Source: Streptomyces sp. SDr-06 (lineage in GTDB: Bacteria; Actinomycetota; Actinomycetes; Streptomycetales; Streptomycetaceae). From it: 64,000 nucleotides of DNA. The stretch is taken from the NCBI RefSeq assembly GCF_003324565.1, contig NZ_QOLA01000013.1, forward strand, positions 161,045 through 225,044, written 5' to 3'. Every line of letters begins with the position of its first letter. Within the stretch, counting starts at the first letter, position 1. This document shows positions 15,840 to 23,596 of this stretch, in pieces. The notes under the pieces are model-generated. The model saw only the letters and a list, made by a program, of their open reading frames with translations. It had not been told where the DNA came from and ran no database searches. The translations under genes and the position numbers were made by a program.

Positions 15840-16978
15840 CCGAGCGGAAGCTGCCCGTCGCGATCGTCGGCGGGCTGCACGCCGACGCCCGCCGGGCCGT
15901 CGTGGACCGGCTGCTGCACACCGTGCCCGGCAGCGTCGCCCTCCACCACGACCTGACGTCGGCCCCGCACGGCACGGTCCGCCGTACGATCCGCGACACC
16001 CTGGGCGTACGGGAGGAGGGCGAGGCCCCGCTGGTCGACGACTGCGCGTGCTGCGCCCTGCGCGAGGACCTGGTCCTCGAGCTCCTGCGCCTCGCGGACG
16101 GCGGCACCACCCGGCTCGCGATCGTCGAACTGTGGGACTCGGTCGAGCCCAGGGCCATGGCCGAAGTCGTCGCGGCACGGGCCGGGGCGCTGGCGGTCAC
16201 CTCGGTCGTCACCGCCGTGGACCCCGCCCTCCTGCTGCCCTGCCTGGGCAACGGCGACGACCTCGCCGCGGCGGGCCTGGCGGCGGCGGCCTCCGACCGG
16301 CGCACGGTCGCCGACACCTGGGCGCGCCAGCTGGAGTACGCCCCGGTCCTCGCGATCGTCGACGGCGACGGGGCCGACGACGAGGACCGGGCCCTGCTGG
16401 CCCAGCTGCATCCGACCGCACGCCACATCCCGTACGAGTCACCGGAGTTGGCGGAGGCCGCTCTCGCCGGGTTCGACGTCGAGGCGGCCGCCGCCCGCCA
16501 GCACCCGGCGTGCGCGCTGCTGCCGCAGGACGCCGACGAGGCCGGGGTCCTCACCTACGTATGGCACCGCACCCGCCCCTTCCACCCGGGGCGGCTGTAC
16601 GAGGCGCTGGAGGAGCTGTGCTGTGCGGCCGCCCGCAGCCGGGGCCGGTTCTGGCTCGCCGACCGGCCCGACACCCTCCTCGCCTGGGACGCCGCGGGCG
16701 GCGCGCTCTGCGTGGAGAGCGCGGGGCCTTGGCTCGCCTCGCTGCCCGACGCAGCCTGGGAGATGGTCCCGCCCGTACGCCGGGCGGCGGCCGCCCTCGA
16801 CTGGCACCCCGAGCACGGCGACTGCTGCCAGCACCTCGTCTTCACCTCGCCGGGCCTCGACCGCGAGGCCCTGGCCGGGCTGCTCGACTCCTGCCTGCTC
16901 ACCGACGCGGAGTACGCAGAGGGCCGGGCCTCCTGGAAACGCCTACCGCCCGCTTTCGACGCGTTCCTGGAGGCGTGA
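15836..16978 (+). CDS. CobW/G3E-like protein with degenerate nucleotide site
   Basis: This 380-residue protein of the CobW/COG0523 group is associated with zinc allocation when found in Zur regulons. The CxCC metal motif is present as DCACC (Cys70-Cys73). The C-terminal CobW domain is present too, with YVWHRTRPFHPGRLYEALEE and a His/Cys segment HPEHGDCCQHLVF near residues 322-334. The N-terminal P-loop is not recognisable. Where GxxGxGK(S/T) should be, the sequence reads VGGLHADARRAVVDRLL, with no Gly-Lys-Thr. GTP binding by the usual mechanism is therefore doubtful. It overlaps rpmE by four bases. Confidence 0.85.
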   Translation: MTERKLPVAIVGGLHADARRAVVDRLLHTVPGSVALHHDLTSAPHGTVRRTIRDTLGVREEGEAPLVDDCACCALREDLVLELLRLADGGTTRLAIVELWDSVEPRAMAEVVAARAGALAVTSVVTAVDPALLLPCLGNGDDLAAAGLAAAASDRRTVADTWARQLEYAPVLAIVDGDGADDEDRALLAQLHPTARHIPYESPELAEAALAGFDVEAAAARQHPACALLPQDADEAGVLTYVWHRTRPFHPGRLYEALEELCCAAARSRGRFWLADRPDTLLAWDAAGGALCVESAGPWLASLPDAAWEMVPPVRRAAAALDWHPEHGDCCQHLVFTSPGLDREALAGLLDSCLLTDAEYAEGRASWKRLPPAFDAFLEA

Positions 16979-16985
16979 GGCCGGG

Positions 16986-17169
16986 GGCGGCGTCGACTGG
17001 ACGATCACGCGGACGCTCTGAACCAGAGAGCCGTGGAACGCGTCTGTTCCTCGTACACGAGGGATTCGATCCGGACGACCCGGCACAGGTGATGGCGCGC
17101 AAGATCATGGGCGGCGGCCGGCGCTCGTACGTCATGGACGTGCCGCGGGGTGTGGTGGAGCGGCTGTAA
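16986..17169 (+). pseudogene. SRPBCC (AHSA1-like) domain remnant, frameshifted
   Basis: The carboxy-terminal half of an SRPBCC/AHSA1-type protein can be read in two frames. VDWTITRTL ends at a TGA (17019-17021). One frame over, EPESRGTRLFLVHEGFDPDD and VMARKIMGGGRRSYV continue to a TAA at 17169. Deleting a single T near 17019 restores one frame reading TLEPESRGTRLF. No start or N-terminal domain is left. This is a decayed gene between cobW and the DUF397 module. The rest of 16979-17285 holds only the promoter region of the DUF397 gene. Confidence 0.65.
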
Positions 17170-17183
17170 CCGCCCGGGCACCC

Positions 17184-17209
17184 CGCGTGCACGTGCATCT
17201 TCCCATGCA
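17184..17209 (+). promoter_or_regulatory. Candidate operator upstream of the DUF397 gene
   Basis: A 26-base element centred on the palindrome TGCACGTGCA overlaps the expected -35 position of a promoter whose -10 box is TATGAT (17228-17233). The same element, 24 of 26 bases identical, occurs inverted at 18381-18406. A related TGCACGTCTGCA lies at 17258-17269. It is a candidate binding site for the XRE regulator of this locus. Confidence 0.5.
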
Positions 17210-17285
17210 GGCGCACATGAACACAGCTATGATCCGGGGCAGTTGACCATTCACAGTTGCACGTCTGCACATCCCGGGAGCGACC

Positions 17286-17525
17286 TTGCACCACGCGTAC
17301 AACGGCATGGCGGCAGCGGAGCTTCAGGGTGTCGCGTGGCAGAAGAGCAGGCACAGCAACTCGCAGGGATCCTGCGTCGAATTCGCAAAACTGCCCGGCG
17401 GAGGAGTGGCGGTACGCAACTCGCGCCACCCGGACGGTCCGGCGCTGGTCTACACCAGGGCCGAGATAGAGGCGATGCTGCTCGGCATCAAGGATGGCGA
17501 GTTCGACCATCTGATAGCTGACTGA
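17286..17525 (+). CDS. DUF397 domain-containing small protein
   Basis: This 79-residue protein has the DUF397 signature: WQKSRHSNSQGSCVEFAKLP, VAVRNSRHPDGPALVYT, then a short amphipathic helix. These acidic proteins are regularly encoded beside XRE/DUF5753 regulators in Streptomyces (WhiJ/AbaA-like loci) and are thought to modulate them. The TTG start at 17286 has GGGAG five bases upstream. An internal ATG at 17307 is the alternative. The linked ATPase (17773-18273, minus strand) and XRE gene (18523) complete the usual trio. Confidence 0.88.
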   Translation: MHHAYNGMAAAELQGVAWQKSRHSNSQGSCVEFAKLPGGGVAVRNSRHPDGPALVYTRAEIEAMLLGIKDGEFDHLIAD

Positions 17526-17772
17526 CGGATGACGATGGCTGTCAGCGGACAGATGTCGGGCGTAGGGCGATGCCTGGCTGTCGGTTGACACGTGACAAAC
17601 GTTGATAGCTGACCGACGGACAACAGGTGAGCTGTGAGGTAACGGGCAACAGGCAACCGACAACAGGTGACCGGCAACGGGTAACGGGCGTCGATACTTC
17701 GCTGGGCGCTGGGCGCTGGGCGCTGGCCGCTGGCCGCTGGCCGACTGCGGAGGGTGAAGGGCGGTTTTCCGC
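17526..17772. repeat. Low-complexity intergenic repeats, including a (GCTGGSC)6 heptamer tract
   Basis: No gene is seen here. The stretch is built from degenerate short units. CTGAC/GATG-type words run from 17522 to 17630, and CAACAGG/GGTAACGGGC-type words to about 17690. Six exact heptamers, three GCTGGGC followed by three GCTGGCC, occupy 17701-17742. The CTGAC/GATG words recur at 21070-21225. Confidence 0.8.
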
Positions 17773-18273
17773 TCAGTCCGCCGACTGGAGTCGGAACAGC
17801 GCCCAGACCACCTTGCCGCTGATCGCCTCCGACAGCGGGTGCCAGCCCCAGCTGTCGGCGAACGACTCGACCAGGAACAGGCCCCGGCCGGACTCCGCGC
17901 CGAAGTCGTCGCTCGCGCGCTCGACCGGGCTCTCGTTGCTGGGGTCGCGCACCGCGCACACCAACCGGCTCGTCCAGCGCATGAGATGGAGCCGCACCGG
18001 CACCTCGGTCTCGCGCGGGGTGTCGGCAGGCAGGGCGTGCCGCAGCGCGTTGGTGACGAGCTCGGAGACGACGAGGGCGACATCGTCGAAACGCTCGCCG
18101 AGCTCCCACTGCGTGAGGGTCGACCTGGTGAACTTCCGTGCTCCGCGCACCGCTTCGTAGCGCGCGGGCAGCGCACAGGACGCGGAACCCGCCACGGTCG
18201 ACGGGTCAAGGGGAGGAAGCGCCTGCCTTAAGGGCTCATAAGGCTCCAGCATGGTCGATCCATTCGTCCCCAT
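17773..18273 (-). CDS. Anti-sigma-factor-like ATP-binding protein (HATPase_c, RsbW type)
   Basis: This 166-residue GHKL ATPase domain protein resembles RsbW/SpoIIAB-type kinases of Streptomyces regulatory loci. The N box is ELVTNALRHA. The G1 region is VRDPSNESP and the G2/ATP-lid region is ESGRGLFLVESFADSWGW. The ATG at 18273 is selected because GGGAG lies eight bases upstream. It is convergent with the DUF397 gene and divergent from the XRE regulator. This is the composition of abaA/whiJ-like clusters that influence development or antibiotic production. The partner sigma factor is not nearby. Confidence 0.85.
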   Translation of the reverse strand: MGTNGSTMLEPYEPLRQALPPLDPSTVAGSASCALPARYEAVRGARKFTRSTLTQWELGERFDDVALVVSELVTNALRHALPADTPRETEVPVRLHLMRWTSRLVCAVRDPSNESPVERASDDFGAESGRGLFLVESFADSWGWHPLSEAISGKVVWALFRLQSAD

Positions 18274-18380
18274 GCGAGGCACTCCCGGGTTCGCGGCCGT
18301 GGCGGTACAGGACGCAAGCGACTAGACGCAGTTGAGCACGCAGGTGCGCGAGGACCATGGTTCCGAATGCTTCGGCCCGA

Positions 18381-18406
18381 TGCAAGGGCAGATGCACGTG
18401 CACGCG
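18381..18406 (-). promoter_or_regulatory. Candidate operator between ATPase and XRE genes
   Basis: This is an inverted copy (24/26 bases) of the element at 17184-17209. It lies in the 249-base divergent region between the ATPase start (18273) and the XRE start (18523). Its core is again TGCACGTGCA. The position suits control of either divergent gene. The remainder of the intergenic region shows no convincing gene. Confidence 0.5.
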
Positions 18407-18522
18407 ACCGACCTGTCCCTGACCGTGCCGTTTCTTGCTCATTTCTTCCTCAGAAGTTCGCCAGGCCGATTTCGCTCCTTGACCATTTCCGTAATCACGC
18501 GGGTACGGGGTGAAGCGTTTTG

Positions 18523-19464
18523 ATGGCAGACTGCCCACCACCATTGGATGGGGAGGACGGCGAAGTGACCGCAGGGGAGGCATGGGGATCCCCCCGGCCG
18601 AGTGCAGTCGAGGCCGGCGGAGGCTCGGTGGTCCGGCGCATTCTGCTGGGCTCTCAACTGAGGCGCCTGCGCGAGTCGCGCGGCATCACGCGGGAAGCAG
18701 CCGGCTATTCGATCCGGGCGTCCGAGTCCAAGATCAGTCGTATGGAGTTGGGGCGGGTGAGCTTCAAGGCCAGGGATGTCGAGGACCTGCTCACGCTCTA
18801 CGGCGTCGGCGACGAGTCGGAGCGCACCGCGCTGCTCAGCCTCGCCAAAGAGGCCAACATCGCGGGCTGGTGGCACAGTTTCGGCGATGTGCTGCCGGGC
18901 TGGTTCCAGACATACATCGGTCTGGAGGGCGCGGCCTCGCTGATCCGCATCTACGAAGTCCAGTTCGTGCACGGCCTGTTGCAGACCGAGGCGTACGCGC
19001 ACGCCGTCGTGTCGCGGGGCATGCGCGGTGCGCCCAGCGCCGAGATCGACAAGCGCGTCGCGCTGCGACTCGAACGGCAGAAGGCCCTCGTGTCGGAGCG
19101 CGCCCCCCAGTTCCACGCGGTGCTCGACGAGGCCGCACTGCGCCGCCCCTACGGTGAACGGGACGTGATGCGCGGCCAGTTGCGGCACCTGATCGAGATG
19201 TCGGAGCAGCCCAACATCAACCTCCAGGTGATGCCGTTCAGCTTCGGCGGGCACGCGGGGGAGAGCGGCGCCTTCACGATGCTGCGGTTCCCCGAGTCGG
19301 ACCTGTCGGACATCGTCTATCTCGAACAGCTCACCTCCGCACTGTATTTGGACAAGGCCGAAGAGGTAGCGCAGTACGAGCGGGCGATGGCACGCCTGCA
19401 AGAGGACAGCCCCGGCCCGGAGGAAAGCCGCGATCTTCTGCGCGGACTCCTCCAACTCAGCTGA
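18523..19464 (+). CDS. XRE family regulator with DUF5753 domain (WhiJ-like)
   Basis: This 313-residue protein has an N-terminal Cro/CI helix-turn-helix (residues 42-95: LGSQLRRLRESRGITREAAG, RASESKISRMELGR). The DUF5753 domain follows (EVQFVHGLLQTEAYAHAVV and FHAVLDEAALRRPYGERDVM through FGGHAGESGAFTMLRF). This is the WhiJ type of Streptomyces regulator, usually controlled together with a DUF397 protein. The ATG at 18523 was chosen. A GTG at about 18565 is possible and would still leave the DNA-binding domain intact. Its likely target is the 26-base motif found twice nearby. Confidence 0.9.
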   Translation: MADCPPPLDGEDGEVTAGEAWGSPRPSAVEAGGGSVVRRILLGSQLRRLRESRGITREAAGYSIRASESKISRMELGRVSFKARDVEDLLTLYGVGDESERTALLSLAKEANIAGWWHSFGDVLPGWFQTYIGLEGAASLIRIYEVQFVHGLLQTEAYAHAVVSRGMRGAPSAEIDKRVALRLERQKALVSERAPQFHAVLDEAALRRPYGERDVMRGQLRHLIEMSEQPNINLQVMPFSFGGHAGESGAFTMLRFPESDLSDIVYLEQLTSALYLDKAEEVAQYERAMARLQEDSPGPEESRDLLRGLLQLS

Positions 19465-19545
19465 CTCATCAGTAGGATGACGTCACATCAGGCCAGTGAC
19501 GCGGTTGACCGCGCGGAGCCGGCGGACACAGCAGTAGGGGATGGC

Positions 19546-21003
19546 ATGTCCTTCTTCACCGACCTCGCCCACCAGTTCATAGACGGCCAGTGGCGCACCG
19601 GCAGCGGGTCGTGGGACATCATCGACTTCGATCCGTACAACGGGGAGAAGCTCGCCACCATCACCGTCGCCACCGTCGAGGAGGTCGACGAGGCCTACCG
19701 CGCGGCCGAGCGCGCCCAGCGGGAGTGGGCCGAGACCAATCCGTACACCCGCAGACTCGTCTTCGAGCGCGCCCTGCGCATCACCGAGGAGCGCGAGCCC
19801 GAGATCATCGAGGCGATCATCAGCGAGCTCGGGGGCACCCGGCTCAAGGCGGTGTACGAGGTCCACCTCGCCAAGGAGTTCCTGCGCGAGGCGATCCAGC
19901 TGGCGCTGCGCCCCGAGGGCCGCATCCTGCCGTCGCCGGTCGACGGCAAGGAGAACCGCGTCTACCGCCTCCCGGTCGGCGTGATCGGCGTGATCAGCCC
20001 GTTCAACTTCCCGTTCCTGGTCACCATCAAGTCGATCGCTCCGGCGCTCGCGCTGGGCAACGCGGTCGTCATCAAGCCGAACCAGAACGCGCCGGTGGTC
20101 GGCGGCGGGCTCATAGCCAAGATATTCAAGGACGCGGGACTGCCCGCCGGGCTCCTGAACGTCCTGGTCACCGACATCGCCGAGATAGGCGACGCGCTGA
20201 TAGAGCACCCCGTCCCCAAGGTCATCTCGTTCGCGGGCTCCGACCGCACCGGCCGCCACGTCGCCTCGGTCGCCGGCAGCCACTTCAAGCGCGTCATCCT
20301 GGAACTGAGCGGCAACAGCGCCCTGGTCGTCCTTGACGACGCGGACCTCGACTACGCGGTGGACGCGGCGGTCTTCAGCCGCTTCGTCTATCAGGGCCAG
20401 GTCTGCATGGCCGCCAACCGCATCCTCGTCGACCGGTCGATCCTCGACGCGTTCACGGGCAAGTTCCTCGCGAAGGTGGCCTCGCTGAGAACCGGCGACC
20501 CCGCCGACCCGGCCACCGACATCGGCCCCGTCATCAACAACTTCCAGGCCGAGGCGCTGACTTCGCTGGTCGAACAGGCCCTCGCCGAGGGTGCCACGGC
20601 GCTCGTACGGGGTCGCACGCGCGGCAACCTGGTGGAGCCCACCGTGCTCATGGGCCTGCCCGCCGACTCCTCCGTACTGCGCCAGGAGATCTTCGGCCCG
20701 GTGGCGCTGCTCATCCCCTTCGACGGGGAGGAGGAGGCCGTACGCATGGCGAACGACAGCCCGTACGGACTCAGCGGTGCCGTGCACACGGCCAACGTCG
20801 AACGCGGAGTGCGGTTCGCCAAGCGGATCGACACCGGGATGATGCACGTCAACGACTCGACGATCCAGGACGAGCCGCTGGTCGCGTTCGGCGGTGAGAA
20901 GTACTCGGGGCTCGGGCGGCTGAACGGCGACTCGACGGTCGAGGCCTTCACCACGCAGAAGTGGATCTCGGTCCAGCACGAGCGCAGCCCGTTCCCGTTC
21001 TGA
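19546..21003 (+). CDS. NAD(P)-dependent aldehyde dehydrogenase
   Basis: This 485-residue ALDH superfamily enzyme oxidises an aldehyde to its acid. The Rossmann lead is VGVIGVISPFNFPFLV, the general-base Glu lies in VILELSGNSALVV, and the catalytic Cys lies in GQVCMAANRILVD. The C-terminal motif is EIFGPVALLIPFDGEEEAVR. The overall pattern resembles vanillin/benzaldehyde dehydrogenases, but the substrate is not proven. The ATG at 19546 has GGGGA close upstream. An in-frame ATG at 19477 would add 23 residues. It follows the XRE gene by 81 bases and has no adjacent pathway partner. Confidence 0.9.
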   Translation: MSFFTDLAHQFIDGQWRTGSGSWDIIDFDPYNGEKLATITVATVEEVDEAYRAAERAQREWAETNPYTRRLVFERALRITEEREPEIIEAIISELGGTRLKAVYEVHLAKEFLREAIQLALRPEGRILPSPVDGKENRVYRLPVGVIGVISPFNFPFLVTIKSIAPALALGNAVVIKPNQNAPVVGGGLIAKIFKDAGLPAGLLNVLVTDIAEIGDALIEHPVPKVISFAGSDRTGRHVASVAGSHFKRVILELSGNSALVVLDDADLDYAVDAAVFSRFVYQGQVCMAANRILVDRSILDAFTGKFLAKVASLRTGDPADPATDIGPVINNFQAEALTSLVEQALAEGATALVRGRTRGNLVEPTVLMGLPADSSVLRQEIFGPVALLIPFDGEEEAVRMANDSPYGLSGAVHTANVERGVRFAKRIDTGMMHVNDSTIQDEPLVAFGGEKYSGLGRLNGDSTVEAFTTQKWISVQHERSPFPF

Positions 21004-21008
21004 GGCGC

Positions 21009-21235
21009 GCGAGGGCCCGCCCACTGCGAGGGCCCGCCCACTGCGAGGGCCCGGCCGCCCGGTGGGAAGCGGATGGCAGCTGACGGCTGATGACTGATGG
21101 CTGACAGATGGCAGAGGCCAGCTTTCCAAGGGCGGTTGGCCGCAGACCGCTGACAGATGCCCGCTGACGGATGCCCGATGACCGCAGGCGGATGGCCGCT
21201 GACAGAGGACAGGATCTGACCTCTTTCCTCTCTAA
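21009..21235. repeat. Tandem 17-mer and CTGAC/GATG low-complexity repeats
   Basis: This intergenic stretch starts with two and a partial copy of GCGAGGGCCCGCCCACT (21009-21025, 21026-21042, 21043 on). From about 21070 it continues with degenerate words such as GCTGACGGCTGATGACTGAT and GCTGACAGATG. The same words occur at 17522-17560. No gene is seen. Confidence 0.75.
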
Positions 21236-21280
21236 CGTGTTTCTTGTCAGCAGGCAGCACCGAAAGAAGGCGGTTGGATC

Positions 21281-21817
21281 ATGGTTACTCACGTTCCCGC
21301 AGAGGCGCACGGCGACGAGCGCGGCGCTCTTCTCGGCTTCGTCGAGGCCCAGCGCGGGGCGCTGCGCCGCTCCCTCATCGGACTCACCGACGAGCAGGCC
21401 GCCACCCGCCCCAGCGCCAGCGAGCTGTCGCTCTCCGGGCTGGTCAAGCACGTCGCCGAGTGTGAACTGAACTGGCTGCGGATGGCCCAGCAGCAGCCCA
21501 ACGAGAAGCAGCGCGACCAGTCGAACTGGCACGAGAGCTTCCAGCTCATGGGCGACGAGAGCGTCGAGGGCATGCTCGCGTTCTGGGACGAAGTGGCCGC
21601 CCAGACCGAGGAGTTCATCAGCAAGGTGCCCTCCCTCGACGACACCTTCCCGCTGCCCGACGCGCCGTGGTTCCCCAAGGAGGGCCGGGTCTCCATGCGC
21701 TGGCTGCTGCTCCACCTCGTCGAGGAGATCGCCCGGCACGCCGGGCACGCCGACATCGTCCGCGAATCGCTCGACGGAAAGACGGCCTTCGAGCTGGTTG
21801 CCCTCGCGAACAGCTGA
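21281..21817 (+). CDS. DinB/DUF664 family protein
   Basis: This 178-residue four-helix-bundle protein is of the DinB/DUF664 type. A metal-binding His triad is suggested by LVKHVAECELNW (His near residue 53), the TrpHisGlu in SNWHESFQ, and LLHLVEEIARHAGHADIVRE near the C-terminus. Members include thiol-dependent transferases such as mycothiol-dependent enzymes, but the reaction here is unknown. The closing RHAGHADIVRE signature is strong. It is followed 18 bases later by a PadR regulator on the same strand and may share its promoter. Confidence 0.88.
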   Translation: MVTHVPAEAHGDERGALLGFVEAQRGALRRSLIGLTDEQAATRPSASELSLSGLVKHVAECELNWLRMAQQQPNEKQRDQSNWHESFQLMGDESVEGMLAFWDEVAAQTEEFISKVPSLDDTFPLPDAPWFPKEGRVSMRWLLLHLVEEIARHAGHADIVRESLDGKTAFELVALANS

Positions 21818-21835
21818 GGTCATACGCTTGCGGCC

Positions 21836-22477
21836 ATGTCAACGATCCGTCTCCTGGTTCTCGGCGCGGTACGTCAGCACGGCCGGGCGCACGGCTATCA
21901 GGTGCGCAACGACCTCGAGTACTGGGGCGCGCACGAGTGGTCGAACGCCAAGCCGGGTTCGATCTACCACGCGCTCAAGCAGATGGCGAAGCAGGGCGTG
22001 CTCCTCGCCCACGAGGTGGCGCCCAGCACGGTCGGCGGTCCGCCGCGCACCGAGTACGAGCTGACCGAGGCGGGCCGGGAGGAGTACTTCCGGCTGTTGC
22101 GTGAGGCGCTGGCCTCCTTCGACCAGAAGATGGACGTGCTCTCGGCCGCGCTCGGCTTCATGGTGGACCTGCCGCGCGCCGAGGCGGTCGCCCTGCTGGG
22201 CGACCGGCTGGAGAAGCTGGCGGCCTGGCGGCGTTCGGCGACGGAGTACTACACGCCGTCCGAGGGGCCCGCCCAGTTCGGCCACATCGGCGAGATCATG
22301 AACATGTGGGTCCACTCGGCGGACGCGGAAGCGGAGTGGACCCGTGGCCTCATCGCCCGTATCGAGGGCGGCGCGTACGTCTTCGCGGGCGAGGGCGAGC
22401 CGTTCGTGGGCGTACTGGCCGAGGACGAGGAGAACCCGTACGCCACGGGGGAGCGGGATCCGGGGGATCTTCTCTAA
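21836..22477 (+). CDS. PadR family transcriptional regulator
   Basis: This 213-residue regulator has an N-terminal winged helix (LVLGAVRQHGRAHGYQVRNDL, GSIYHALKQMAKQGVLLAHE, PRTEYELTEAGREEY). A C-terminal dimerisation helix region of the Vir/PadR-s2 type follows. The ABC exporter that follows is the probable target. Two copies of TCAAGTTTGA flank the promoter region between the two genes. The start ATG at 21836 gives the typical short N-terminus of the family. Confidence 0.9.
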   Translation: MSTIRLLVLGAVRQHGRAHGYQVRNDLEYWGAHEWSNAKPGSIYHALKQMAKQGVLLAHEVAPSTVGGPPRTEYELTEAGREEYFRLLREALASFDQKMDVLSAALGFMVDLPRAEAVALLGDRLEKLAAWRRSATEYYTPSEGPAQFGHIGEIMNMWVHSADAEAEWTRGLIARIEGGAYVFAGEGEPFVGVLAEDEENPYATGERDPGDLL

Positions 22478-22533
22478 TCAAGTTTGACGAGTGCTGGGCA
22501 GGCGGTTACCTTGTACCGCGTAGTCAAGTTTGA
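22478..22533. promoter_or_regulatory. Paired TCAAGTTTGA sites before the ABC exporter
   Basis: The decamer TCAAGTTTGA occurs at 22478-22487, directly after the PadR stop, and at 22524-22533, 46 bases apart. TTGTAC at 22511-22516 could serve as a -35 box, with the second copy lying over the spacer/-10 side. The spacing suggests repression by the upstream PadR protein. This is a prediction. Confidence 0.45.
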
Positions 22534-22627
22534 TTACTGGGGTTGCCTTGGTGTCGGCCGAGGGCCTCTTGCGATCGGGGCGGGCTGTCGGTGACCCCCT
22601 CGATCGACGTGACCGGAGGAGGAGAGA

Positions 22628-23596
22628 GTGCCTGACGTGGGCAGGGACGCGAACGCGATTGTCGTGGAGGACGTGGGCAAGCGGTACGGGACGAAGCGGG
22701 TGCTCGACGGGCTCGACCTGGCCGTGCGGCGCGGCACGGTGCACGCGGTGCTCGGCCCCAACGGTGCGGGCAAGACCACCGCCGTACGGATCATGACCAC
22801 GCTGCTGCGCCCGGACGTGGGCCGCGTGCTGGTCGCGGGGCGCGACGTGCGGCGCGAGGCGGGTGCGGTGCGGCGGCGCATCGGGCTGCTCGGGCAGCAC
22901 GCGGCGGTGGACGAGGAGCTCGGCGGTCGGCAGAACCTGGAGATGTTCGGCCGCCTCCACCATCTCGGGGCGCGCCGGGCGGGCGCGCGGGCGGACGAGC
23001 TTCTCGCCCGTTTCGGCCTGGCGGACACCGGTCGCAAGGCGGTCGGGCAGTACAGCGGGGGCATGCGCAGGCGCCTCGACCTGGCGGCCTCGCTCATCAC
23101 CGACCCGGAGGTGCTGTTCCTGGACGAGCCGACCACCGGGCTCGATCCGCGGGGCCGGGCGGAGGTGTGGGAGGCGGTGCGGTCGCTGGTGGGCGGCGGC
23201 ACGACGGTGCTGCTGACCACGCAGTACCTGGAGGAGGCCGACCAGTTGGCGGACCGGATCTCGCTGATCGACGGCGGCAAGGTGGCCGCCGAGGGCACGG
23301 CGGACGAGCTGAAGGCGACGGTCGGCTCGGACCGCATCGAGGTGGTCGTACGGGACGCGGGTCAACTGGATCGCGCTGTCAGGGTGTTGGGGCTCGGTGA
23401 GGTGGCCGTGGACCGGGACCGGCGGCTGCTGAGCGCGCCGGTCGCCGACCGGATGACGGCGCTCGCGGGGGTCGTCCGTGCGCTGTCGGCGGCGGACATC
23501 GAGGCGGAGGACATCGCGGTGCGCAGGCCGACGCTCGACGAGGTGTTCCTGTCCCTGACCGAACGCGAGCGGGACCAGCAGAGGGTGGCGGCATGA
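22628..23596 (+). CDS. DrrA-like ABC transporter ATP-binding protein
   Basis: This 322-residue ABC ATPase belongs to the DrrA/antibiotic-resistance exporter group. Walker A is GPNGAGKTT, the signature is YSGGMRRRLDLA, Walker B is VLFLDEPTTGLDPRG, and the switch histidine region is replaced by LLTTQYLEEAD, as in DrrA proteins. The C-terminal extension after residue 215 matches the DUF4162-type tail. It starts at GTG 22628 with GGAG upstream. Its stop overlaps the permease start by four bases, so the two are coupled. Confidence 0.93.
   Translation: MPDVGRDANAIVVEDVGKRYGTKRVLDGLDLAVRRGTVHAVLGPNGAGKTTAVRIMTTLLRPDVGRVLVAGRDVRREAGAVRRRIGLLGQHAAVDEELGGRQNLEMFGRLHHLGARRAGARADELLARFGLADTGRKAVGQYSGGMRRRLDLAASLITDPEVLFLDEPTTGLDPRGRAEVWEAVRSLVGGGTTVLLTTQYLEEADQLADRISLIDGGKVAAEGTADELKATVGSDRIEVVVRDAGQLDRAVRVLGLGEVAVDRDRRLLSAPVADRMTALAGVVRALSAADIEAEDIAVRRPTLDEVFLSLTERERDQQRVAA

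Noticed and set aside
18236..18442. A 68-codon minus-strand frame starting MSKKRHGQGQ before the anti-sigma-like gene, with a fair ribosome site
   Set aside because: It overlaps the ATPase start by 38 bases, ends in non-conserved-looking sequence, and covers the candidate operator. A promoter/operator region explains it better, though a small protein cannot be excluded.
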